Below are positions 54,601-64,000 of a stretch of 64,000 bases of DNA, piece by piece. The stretch is from assembly GCA_037042915.1 (NCBI GenBank), contig CM073196.1:2666001-2730000 (forward strand), in the 5' to 3' direction. Below the pieces are notes generated by a model that saw nothing but the letters and a program-made list of their open reading frames with translations, made no database searches and was not told the origin of the DNA. Each line of letters opens with the position of its first letter. The stretch's first letter is position 1. The stretch comes from Auricularia sp. M13 (lineage: Eukaryota; Basidiomycota; Agaricomycetes; Auriculariales; Auriculariaceae). The translations under genes and the position numbers were made by a program.

Positions 54601-56718
54601 TCATAACCCGAACTCGACCACGACTACAGCAGCAATCGTCAATAGCAGGGCTCGCTTGTCCCAGCTCGACATCAGACCGTTCCTACTTCCGCCCGTTGCT
54701 GCAGTGGCAATAGCCTCGTGCCCGCAAAACCCGGACCCGTACAAATACACACTCGGGATCAGCACCACCGGGCGCCCACCGCTGGAATACTCCACTGACA
54801 CAGTGCTATCACTGCCGGTCGCAAATTGCGTGCAGCTCAGTACGCTAGGCATTTTGTCAGACCGTATGTATGGACCGGAAGGCCAGGCTGGACGTACTCG
54901 GTCGTTGCGAGATTGGGCTGGAACGGCGCGTAGACAGCGACACTGGTATTCTGCGGCTATGTCGACTAGTGTCAGTTCTCCTTCACATGATCTGTGTTCA
55001 GCTAGGAGACATACTGGCGACCCTATGTTGGTGAGAATCGTGATAGTGGGTCCTTTGATGAACGCGATGTTGTTCTGCGTCAGCGTCAGAATGGACGCTT
55101 GCGATGCAAGCCATTCGGGGCGTGTTGTGGCCAAGAACTTGCGGAATGCGTTCAATCTCCCGATGAGCGCGTATGTGGTCGTGTTCGCGTATCCCGACGT
55201 CCACAACGCCTCTCGGTTCCACGGGTCTGCTGCTCCGTTGAACCCCTGTTCCTGGCCATTGTACACCACAGGGATGCCGTCCCACATGAAGGTGTATGTC
55301 ATCGCGTTGTATAGGCTCTGCGGATCTACAGATATATTGGCCCACCGGGGAACATCTTGGTTCTCGAGGAAGTTGCCAAGGACCAGAGTCGAGTTGAACT
55401 GCGCCTTGGAATCGGCAAAATTGCTGGCCAAAGCCGTCATGTTCTGTGGCCCAGGGATTTGGAAGGCTTCCACGAGGCTGTGGTATGTAGGGAAGTTGAG
55501 CACCGAGTCCATGACGGCTGTGTATTCGAGCGATTGCCTGCAACTCACTGTCAGCTTTCAAATCCTTAAGCCGAATTATCAAACATACTCAATCGCTTTG
55601 GTATACACCTCCCCAATGCAGAACACGCCTGCCGCGGCACAAAATCCTGGCCAGAAATCCGGACGCACGTGCCTTCGTATCGTGAGTACGCGAAAAGTAA
55701 CAGGGTCCGTCACGCACTTAGCAGCTGTAGGGGCGGTTAGTCCTTCGAAAAGGACGCAATAATCTATGGGACGGACCATCGATGCGGAGCCCGTCGATGC
55801 CATAGGTCTGAACAAGGGACGCTATCCATGTCTTGTATTGCTCAATCACGAAGGGATCCTCGGTATTGACGTCCGGCAACGTCAGGTTTCTATCGCCCAT
55901 ACGACAGTATTCCTCGGACGTCCGATTGCCGTACGCAATAGGGCAATATGGGTGGTACTGGGACTTCACCGCTGTTTAGCAAATTCGCGAGCACAGGCGC
56001 CTAGACTCACGGCCTCCTTGAAGAAGTATTGCGAATAGTCGGGTTCTATGGTCGTTGAGGCCACGTTGTTCACGACAACATCGACCATCAAGAGCCTGTG
56101 CGAAGTATGAGGGTAGGTATCCTGCGTGCAAGGCAGACACTTGCATGTCCCGCCTATGAAGCTCTGCTGATAAAGCCTTCAGGTCGTCGGCGGTGCCAAA
56201 CCTCTCGTTGAGTTGACCGATATCCGTGACCCAGTATCCTCGGTACCTCTGTCAGAAAGGGAGATTTCGACGAACTATGAACTTACCGTGATATGGCTCG
56301 CCGTATGCGGTGGCCTGCTCGATATTCTTGTTCACGGGAGATATCCAAACTGCGCATGCTCAGACTCGGGTCAGAGGTTCAGAAACCCGTGCGCATACTG
56401 GCCGTAAACCCCATTCCCTGGAAATTGCGTCAATTACTGCCAGAACTGCCCTGATGATGTACTTGAATATAATCCAAGTTCTCGCGTAGCGATACCCATG
56501 TGCCGCCGCAGATCTTATGCTCTCCTGGATTGCATGTCGCGTTCGTACCAGATGGATGCGCAAAGCGGTCTACCATGACTCTGGGGCAGGGTTGAGTACA
56601 CTGCGCGGCACGAGGTCAGCAGCGCTGCTTACTGGTAGATGGACTGTCCACGCCATTGCTCTGCCGTCGCCGCAAATGCGAGAGGGAACCATATGAGAAG
56701 CGCAGATACCACTCCCAT
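54601..56718 (-). CDS. GPI-anchored alpha-amylase (GH13)
   Basis: A secreted starch/alpha-glucan hydrolase. Signal peptide [19 protein letters not shown], then [20 protein letters not shown]. The (beta/alpha)8 barrel marks are [40 protein letters not shown] and [14 protein letters not shown]. The nucleophile region is [20 protein letters not shown], the general acid GEVYTKAI, and region [33 protein letters not shown] also fits GH13. The C-terminal domain ([33 protein letters not shown]) ends with a small-residue stretch and the hydrophobic tail [18 protein letters not shown], a GPI-attachment signal, so it is probably held at the wall or membrane. About ten short introns, all joined in phase with GT-AG. 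Region IV has Gln where most alpha-amylases have His (ENHD). Confidence 0.9.
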
Positions 56719-57073
56719 AGCGAACGAGGAAAACGAAGGCGCACAACCGGCGCCTTAACTCTGCGCGTCGTGTCGAACATAGTTGTGTGGCGTAGTCAGC
56801 TGCATGCACCCGTGCCAAGTCCACGAAACTCACAGCGTCATATACCATTGCTTCTGGTCCGAGTTTACGTGTGTTCTTGGGTTGTAGCACGAATAGGTGG
56901 GATCACTGGACAAAGCTCAAACAAGCAAGATCAAATAAACAATACTGTGGCTCCGAGCATCACATCTTGCGCTCATTGCTTATATATTGCAAGGACCTCG
57001 CCGCATTGCTATACATCTTAAAGCTGCGTGGAAGAGGAAGATAGGAACACCGATAATTGCCCAACAGGGATAA
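56719..57073. other. Alpha-amylase promoter / DNMT 3' region
   Basis: About 355 bp. A TATATAAG-like element occurs on the minus strand near 56980, about 265 bp before the amylase ATG, which would fit an unseen 5' UTR intron. No gene is supported. Confidence 0.4.
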
Positions 57074-60000
57074 TCAAAGCTCCGGAGACATCGAATGTGG
57101 GCGGTTGCGCAACTTATGTTCCTTCAACTTACACCAATCTTTGAACATGGCTTCCCGCATCTGTCGTCCAACAGCCTCGGCAAGCGTCACCGGCACCGCG
57201 TTACCTGATGAAAAACTGGATTGAGCAGTCACAAGCAACATAAGTACGCAAATCGAACCGAGTTGACGTTGCATATCAGATATGCTTCCTTTGAAAATGT
57301 AATCATCGGGAAACCCCTGGCCTCTGGCCATCTCTCGCACGGTAATCATGCGGTCATGCTTTCGGAGAGATATAATCGTTATCTTAGAGCAACGACTATA
57401 CGACTCACATCAGGATGTATAACCTGACTCTGCTTGGCAGTCGGGTAGACATTGGTCACGAGCGTTGAAAATGAGCCTGGGCCATCCAGCCGGCGATAGT
57501 AAATCCCTGCAGTAGTCAGCCCATGAATTCATGGATACTTCAAATACTAAGTACCAGGTGCAAAACCTCGCCGTCCTGCAGAGGACACAGGGTCGCCAAC
57601 CATGTAGTTGCCCCTTCGCGAATCGAGTGCTTAGTGCCGGTGAGAAAACGTACAGTAGAGCCAATATACGTGCTGACCTCGGTAGTCCGCCGTGTCGTTC
57701 CGGTTGCGGACCATCGAGCAGATGCTATCAGGCGGTAAGCATTAAGTCAGAAGACCGACAATGCAGTCGAGTAAGCGGCATACTTGCGCACAACATCCTC
57801 GGGATAGCCTGCTGTTACGTGCTGAAGGTCCTCGACGTCAGAAACCACCCCAGAAGCTCGTGCGCGAAGTTGAAATTCGTTCTGCGGCTCCTTTGCATAG
57901 GGTTGCGTGAATGTTGGCCGACATCCGTCTCGCGGATGACAGGGAAATGTGGAAACCATCGGGCATGCATCTCTCAGGTTTGAACCGGCCTTTCCTGTCA
58001 GGTTTACATCGGAAGCCCTGCGGAACGGTGAGAGGGGTCGTGTAAATAGATACAGTGCTTACCAGGAGAAAGGAGGAAGATCTCCAATAGCATCGTCGAC
58101 GGTCACTGGACCGTGCGGCACATACAGTGGGGATCTGAATGTATCGTCGTCGCCGTTCTGTACCGGCCAAGGGACTTTGACCTTTGGAAATGCCTTGAGT
58201 GTCAAGCCCTGTGTGCTATCAAAGGCGGTCGTGGGCCGAGGAAGCTGTGGTAGCGAAGAGTCGGTGTCGGCGGCCAGGAGAATGAATCGTCGTCGCCGCT
58301 GCGGTGTGCCGTAGTGGCCAGCTTGTAAAATGCCTACCCGCACTTGGTATCTAAAACGATCAGGAATTGGAAAACCCACTATACGCATCATATAGTACAT
58401 ACCCAAGAGCGAGCAAAATCGTTATAGTAAGGCGTAAGCCACCGTGTTTATCGGTGGGAACGTCAGGATCTGCTTGACGCCGGATTTTTTCAAGGACCAG
58501 TTGCCGATGTCAGGCACCTGGAAGGAAGGATAGTCAGTCCGCATTTACAGAACGGTGCAGAAGGCGGCGAACATTTTCAATGCACACATAACGTGGGCGG
58601 AGAATCTCCACAAGTGACAGGGCCGTCAACATCTGGTGGTTGTTGCGCTCGCCCACCCTCGACTGTCGATGCATATTCAAACCCGAATGCCCCTGACAGG
58701 GCACACCTGCGCAGATGACGTCCACGGCAAGATTGGCTCCTGCATCAAGGAATGAGTCTCGCCGTCCACGGATTGCATTCTGGACCCAGTGACTATGGAC
58801 GTAAGGAAACGGTTGGCATCCATGTTGAAACAAACAGCATTCGAGTTCGCCCTGCCAGATGTCAGTGCGCCAATGGAGCCTCAATAATGTGACAAACTTG
58901 AATGTCTTCGCAGTACTCTCGTCAAGATCAACCGCATAAGAACTTCGTACACATCGACTGCCACGCTCAATTCCTAGAGCCAAGCCTGGGGACGAAACTT
59001 GAGTGCTTCACTCTCGGATGACACGTCTACCTACCTCCGGGGCCGGAATAAGGATCAGCATGCGCAAAGTGCGAGATGCGATGTCACTGTCAAACTCTTG
59101 TTGAAGACGACGATTTTGCTCCTCCTGATGCGCGCACTCGTCGCAGGTTTGGAAATCTGCGTTGTCTACCTCAAAGCAAATCGGCTTGGAACAGCTCCGA
59201 ACAATACTTCGACACTTACCGGCTGCTTCAACGAAGAACAGTTCAGGATCCTGAAGCAATATCTCTTGCTTTGGTTTACCAACCGCAACGCGACATCGTG
59301 CCACGATGGAATCCGCGGCTACCAGTTTTTTTGTTGCCAACTCAAGGTGACGCTGATGCAGAATCAATCATACCGCTTCCGAGGCGAAGGCAGACTTACC
59401 TGACCGAATACGCCCCGTCCAGAGCGCCGGCAAATTCGAACGCGCACCTGACCCGTGTTCAAGAAGCCCAGGATTTGCGCGATGGCAGAGACACCCTCCA
59501 GTTCGACGGCGATAGTCCCGTGGCGAAGATAAACAAAGTCATGAATATGATAAGTTATGCCCAGAATTTTGCGCGCGCGCTGATTTGGTCCGCACTGTTC
59601 AGTCTCCAGAGTTCGCTCATTCTGCGCCTTGTGGTTGCAAACGAAGCAACTGCCGACAGCATCACGGTCTGAATATTTCGACAGATGTATGAACGATGCA
59701 CCATCGTGAAGATAGGTGCAGAAGATCTCCGCGGGAGCTGTGGTCAGAGGATAAGACGGCTGCACGAGGAAGATCGGTGGACCGTCGATAGTGGCGATGG
59801 AGATGTCGTCACAGGATAGGAGGGCGAACAAGTTCTTGGGGACACCCAGGCAAGCCCAGCACCATGTCAGAGCGATTGAACCACTCCACGTGCACTCGAT
59901 AGCGCTCAGAATCCGACTTCTTCGACGTTTCCTCGAAGAAGTAAGCGATGCGTCCAAACCTACACGTAGATCAGGACCGTCTCGGACTGCACATAAAATC

Positions 60001-61421
60001 GGAGAGCGATCACTAACCACCATACCGGTACGTTGGGTGCTCCGCGCGCAGAAGTCTCACCGAGTACTTTGACAATGTCGTGAGCTTTAAACGCAATGTT
60101 TCCGTATTCCGCCTTGAGAAATCTGCCTGCATCTCCACTGGGAATCGCCAGGGTAACATCGATCTCGATGTTTGAAGCAGTCGGGCTCGCAGGTGGGGAG
60201 AAAGGAGGAGGGACTGCGTCGTCATTGTCGCTGGGTGACGTCGACGACGCCAGGTCCGGTCGCCGCACGACAGTCCACGCGTGCCTGAAAAATGGCTGCG
60301 CCAGACGGCCGACAATTTCGGAAACGACCTGCTCTTGCTCTTCGTCCTCATCCTCGTCTTCATCACCATCAACAAAGTCATCATCGCTCTCCGCTTGTTG
60401 CTCCCGTGTTGGAGCATTTTTTCGCCCCAGGAAGCTGCGCACAAGGCGAGTTCTTCTCAATCGGCTCCCTAGCTTGCTATGGTCGTGTTCGAGTTCCTCG
60501 GAGAGGATGTGGCGTATTGAGATTTCCTGTACATTGCGTAAGGCAGTGACGACCTCGCCGTACGTAGAACGCACGTTTGCGCGAAAATCTCGTGCTGTCC
60601 ACCGGCGGCCCAAGACAGGATCGGTATCTGCAAGAGCGACGAGATGATTCTCGAAACTTTGTCGATCGTGGTGGGGATTATCCAGCGCAAATTGTGCTGC
60701 CAACTGGACGGCACGCCGTGGCGTATAAAAGGGTACGTAGAAAGCTTGATAATCCTTTGCAGGCGCTCGGAGAATGTACCAAGAATACTGAGTCCGAACC
60801 CAAATGTGACTGCGATACAACAGCAGATGAGTCGGACTGCATATCGCCTCAAAAAACAGGTACGTACTCTGAATCGAGATTCCAGGGAGAGTCGCCTGTT
60901 GCGTCCGCGCCTAAATCGAAGGAGGAGGTGAAGATGGCGCTGAGCTTGACCGGGACAGCGTCGTCCATGTCTCCCATGCCAGAATCGCAGTCCCAGTCAT
61001 CCAGAACAAGGTCCAGGGCATATCCAACGGCCTCGAGCGATCCGGCCTCGTTGAGGATGTGATCCACTTGCTCCATGGTGTTGGACGATGGGTCAAAGAA
61101 AATGAACTGATCCAGCCATCGAACAGGCAGGTCGTCTGGAAATTTTCTGTCTTCAGGGCTGCTCAGGTCTGTCTCGTCATTCCAACGGTCGTCAGGATAG
61201 AACTTCTGAACACCGCGAACAGGACTCGGAACAGCAGCCTGGCGCGAGCTCGAAGACCGCTCATCTGTACGGTGTCGCTTCGCACTGCGTGAGCCTTCCT
61301 AGATGATAGAGACGCCGACGCAAGCGAGAGTTAATTGGAATCCCAGTTCGGTCGACGAGCGCTGGCGCCTTGTACTGACTGGAGCTGCGTCCTGCTTGCG
61401 ACGCCTCTTTTTAGCAGCCAT
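57074..61421 (-). CDS. DNMT1-like DNA (cytosine-5) methyltransferase with RFTS and BAH domains
   Basis: A maintenance-type DNA methyltransferase. The N-terminus MAAKKRRRKQDAAP is nuclear-signal-like. An RFTS-like region follows (DDRWNDETDLSSPEDRKF, PVRWLDQFIFFDPSSNTMEQ, LDLVLDDWDCDSGMGDMDDA), then a helical segment with an acidic run. Two BAH-type modules (VWWLVIALRFY and following) precede the catalytic domain. That domain shows motif I DPYSGPGGLALGIERGS, motif IV GVPCQGHSGLNMHRQS with the catalytic Cys, motif VI CIENVRRLL, motif VIII GTPQRRRRFILLAAD, motif IX TVREMARGQGFPDDYIF and motif X QLGNAVPVTLAEAVG. A one-base slip near 59062, just before motif I, must be corrected to read it. Exon limits in the BAH region are only approximate. 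Head-to-head with the MFS gene (143 bp apart). Confidence 0.85.
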
Positions 61422-61564
61422 AGCACGTTGTATTGGCCCCGAGGACGCGCACAGCGACACCGACGCCGGCGCTGCAGTGCGCAGTAAGCGGGACTACGGG
61501 AGGAAAGAGGACAAGTGTGTCACGACAGGCCAAGTCCGACAGCCTCTTTCCAGCGCAGCCCTCA

Positions 61565-63224
61565 ATGTCCTCCGCCGGCGCGAGCGTCCAGCTCAGCCGT
61601 TATGCCACAGGCGCGCTGCTGCCCTGGCTGCTCATTACGCCGTTGCATTTTGGGTACCACATAGCGGCCCTCAACCAGATATCCAAAGTCATGAGCTGCC
61701 AGGTGGCCGTCGACTCGCGCGACTGCGTGCCGATGAACGACACCCAGTTCTCGTTCGTCACGTCCGTTTTCACGATAGTACGAGGCGCGCCGTTGCTGCT
61801 GAATAGCCGTGCTCATGCGGTCTGCGGCAGGGCGGCCTCATCGGAAGCCTGCTGGCCAACGTCTCCCTCGACAAGTACGGCCGCAAGGGCTCCACGCGCA
61901 TCAACGGCCTACTCATGGCCATTGGCGCGGCGACCATGGCCGTCGCGCACTCGGTCCCCATCCTCGTCGTCGGGCGCTTCCTCATCGGCCTCGGCGCGGG
62001 CATAGGCGTCTGCGTCTCGCCCGTGTACCTCGACGAGCTGGCCCCGCCCGCCATCCGCGGACGCGTCGGCGTGTTCAACCAGCTCGGCGTCGTCATCGGC
62101 ATCCTGCTCACCCAGGGCCTCGGGCTGCTCGCCGCTTACAAGGGCCAGTGGCGGCCGGTACTCGTGTTCTCCGCGTTGCTCGGCATTGCGCAGCTGGTTT
62201 TAGGTCGTTTCATGCTCGACACGCCCGTATGGCTGCGCTCGGTACGTCGCGAAGGCGAGGCGACCAGCGCAGCCACGCGCATATGGGATAGCAAGGTTTC
62301 CAGCCGTACGCACTCATACACCACGTATAATCTCTTCGTTGACATTCTCTCTCAGTGGCCGATGATGACGAGGCCGTCAGCAGGCTGCTCGACGAGGCCG
62401 AGACGTCAACTGTGACGCCGAGCAACGCCGCGTCGAGCGGCCAGCAACAACCCGTGAACATTTGGCAAGCGCTCAAGGCGCCCGAGCTGCGCAAGCCGCT
62501 GGCCATCGTCGCTTGGACAATGTTTGCGCAGCAAATTTGCGGCATTAACGCAGGTCAGCCTGTCCTCGCGCCAGATGTCGTGGCTGAATCGTGCACACCC
62601 CTCAGTTATGTACTACAGCAACATCATCATGGCGCGCGCCCTCCCGCACGCCGTGCAATACATCTCGCTCGGTATTGCCGGAGTGAACGCGGTCACGACG
62701 CTCCCGGCCATCTTCCTCATCGAGCGCATGGGCCGGCGCAACTTGCTCATCTTGTCGTCCACGGGCATCCTGATCTCGTTGCTTGTGGTCGGATACGGCA
62801 TCGACACAGGCAAGCAGATCATGTCCAGCGTCGGCATCATCACCTTTGTCGCGTACGTCTCTCCCCATGCCATTCCATGGATAGTCACTGACACCCGCGT
62901 CTTACCATAGCGCCTTTGCAGTGGGCATGGGCCCTGTGCCGTTCGTTCTCATCCCAGAAGTGTCGCCGTTCCACGGCGTCGCCGCGCTTTCCTCCATAGC
63001 GCTTTCTATCAACTGTGCGCCTTCCCCACGAATTCGTTCATTGCTTGGCTCCGTCACTCATGGCCTCCGCAGGGTTCGTGAACTTCTTCGTCGGCCTACT
63101 CTTCCTGCCGCTCGGCCGCTGGCTGGCAGACAACAACCCGTACAAGGAGGGTCGGATTTTTTACCTTTTCGCGACGATGTTCTTCGTGTCCGTCGTGGCC
63201 TTCCTGCGCGTATATCGGCCGTGA
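61565..63224 (+). CDS. MFS sugar-type transporter
   Basis: A 12-helix major facilitator of the sugar porter family. The start MSSAGASVQLSRYATGALLP leads to LLITPLHFGYHIAALNQISK, DTQFSFVTSVF and GGLIGSLLANVSLDKYGRKG. Next is VGRFLIGLGAGIGVCVSPVY, LDELAPPAIRGRVGVFNQLG, then a cytosolic loop DDDEAVSRLLDEAETSTVTP. The second half has WTMFAQQICGINAVMYYSNI, LIERMGRRNLLILSSTG, MGPVPFVLIPEVSP and FVNFFVGLLFLPLGRWLADN, ending FLRVYRP. The short N-terminus and FGYHIAALNQ suggest the intracellular VPS73/YBR241C-like branch rather than a plasma-membrane hexose carrier; this is an inference. Intron 2 (62291-62355) keeps frame only with a GC donor. All other introns are GT-AG and there is no frame break. 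Confidence 0.88.
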
Positions 63225-63494
63225 AAGCAGGGGCGCGAGCGCAGCACACATGTACGAGTAGGTCTGGGGTAATGAAGCTTTGATTTGGGCAGCGAGCTGC
63301 ATGGGGTAGGTATTGAGTTGTACAAATCGCGGGAACGTGTCGTGAAGAAGAACGAGGAAGCATGGTAGACAAATGGGGCGAATAATCATGTTGACAGTGA
63401 AATGGGACGAATAATCATGTGAGAGGGAGTTATGCGTCTTGTCGGTCGGGAAAGGTGCAACGTGCTCGGCTACTAAAGCACACTGTGCGGGCGA

Positions 63495-64000
63495 TTAGCG
63501 GCGCCGACGGCGTCTGTTGTGCTGGGAGTTTGCAGGATTGGCCTTCTGGGGGCGAGCGCCGCGCACGATGCGAGCCTTGTACTCCGGGGACTGCTCGCGG
63601 ATGAGCTTCAGGATGATCTCGACCTTCGCTTTGGCCGGCAGCTGCAAGGGGTGTCAGGCGACACTGTGGATTGTGTGGGATGCCCATACCGTGTAAAAGT
63701 AGTTACGATCACGCAGCGTTGCCTCGTCCCAACCGTATTTTTCTCCTTGCTTCTCAACCCATGGGTGCGGCTCGGAATCTGCAAGTTTGTATCAGCCTCT
63801 GCGAGGAGGGCTCCCAGGGATTGGACGAACAGCATGTTCCGACGTCTATATCAACATATTGACCCTCGGGCGGGCGTACCTCTGCGGAGACACTGTTAGC
63901 TTCATTTTACGAAGACCAGACGCACATGGAGTTCACGCACCCGAAACTGCCATCACCTGGTCCTCCGTGGCCGTCTCCACCTCGCCCTCGTTGAGAATCC
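63495..64000 (-). CDS. Unidentified protein, C-terminal part (runs off window)
   Basis: The last exon (63495-63641) reads LPAKAKVEIILKLIREQSPE, YKARIVRGARPQ and ends in a run of arginines before TAA. A GT-AG intron (63642-63689) separates it from DSEPHPWVEKQGEKYGWDEA, TLRDRNYFYT. Farther up, EGEVETATEDQVMAVSG and EVRPPEGQYVDIDV look coding, but their junctions are not resolved. I do not recognise the family. The conserved-looking Trp/Tyr/Phe pattern and basic tail suggest a nuclear or nucleic-acid-associated protein, but this is a guess. Confidence 0.55.

Noticed and set aside
54850-54960. Apparent frame change near the C-terminus of the alpha-amylase
   Set aside because: Explained by a GT-AG intron that joins [13 protein letters not shown] to [10 protein letters not shown] in phase.

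Overview
This window is nuclear DNA of a filamentous basidiomycete, most likely an Agaricomycete. Almost every gene is cut by several introns of about 45-60 nt. The gene families are fungal: an external NADH dehydrogenase with EF-hands, TMA7, an Ede1-like EH protein. Two families typical of mushroom-forming fungi are also present: an NB-ARC/TPR protein and a heme-thiolate peroxygenase. Genes are tightly packed and I see no transposon. I rebuilt most genes by joining exons by hand, checking that reading phase and family alignment agree across each junction.

Layout. 1-3086: VPS11 (partial, minus) head-to-head with exosome subunit RRP43. 3801-7608: a small secreted cysteine-rich peptide and an NB-ARC/TPR (NLR-like) gene. 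7877-15924: an alpha-arrestin with a long repeat-bearing tail, a heat-shock factor, and splicing factor SF3B2. 16300-17021: a large inverted repeat with a tRNA-Ser(AGA) gene in each arm. 17222-20501: tRNA-splicing endonuclease subunit TSEN2 head-to-head with CLP1. 20571-23467: external NADH dehydrogenase. 23636-26425: proteasome lid genes RPN6 and RPN8 head-to-head. 26745-32484: a UBE2C/UBC11-type E2 and an Ede1-like endocytic scaffold. 32891-37142: class II cAMP phosphodiesterase, secreted unspecific peroxygenase, and a short protein with repeated EFRS-like motifs. 37631-40442: DEAD-box helicase DBP6 head-to-head with TMA7. 41566-46799: a large secreted alpha/beta hydrolase and STN1. 47085-54154: NOT1. 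54601-56718: GPI-anchored alpha-amylase. 57074-61421: DNMT1-like DNA methyltransferase. 61565-63224: MFS sugar-type transporter. 63495-64000: an unidentified partial gene.

Three patterns cross gene boundaries. (1) Four divergent housekeeping pairs have only 68-75 bp between their start codons. In three of them the partners act in the same or adjacent machinery: tRNA splicing, proteasome lid, ribosome biogenesis/translation. (2) At least a dozen introns can be joined in frame only if the donor is GC instead of GT. That is far more than the roughly 1% usual in fungi. (3) About ten conserved genes carry single-base frame breaks, several clearly shortened homopolymers (A5 to A4, T4 to T3). These look like sequence or assembly indels rather than pseudogenes, so conceptual proteins taken directly from this sequence will be truncated.

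The secreted or inducible genes (peroxygenase, cysteine-rich peptide, and also the phosphodiesterase) have TATA boxes 45-60 bp before the ATG. The housekeeping divergent promoters lack them.
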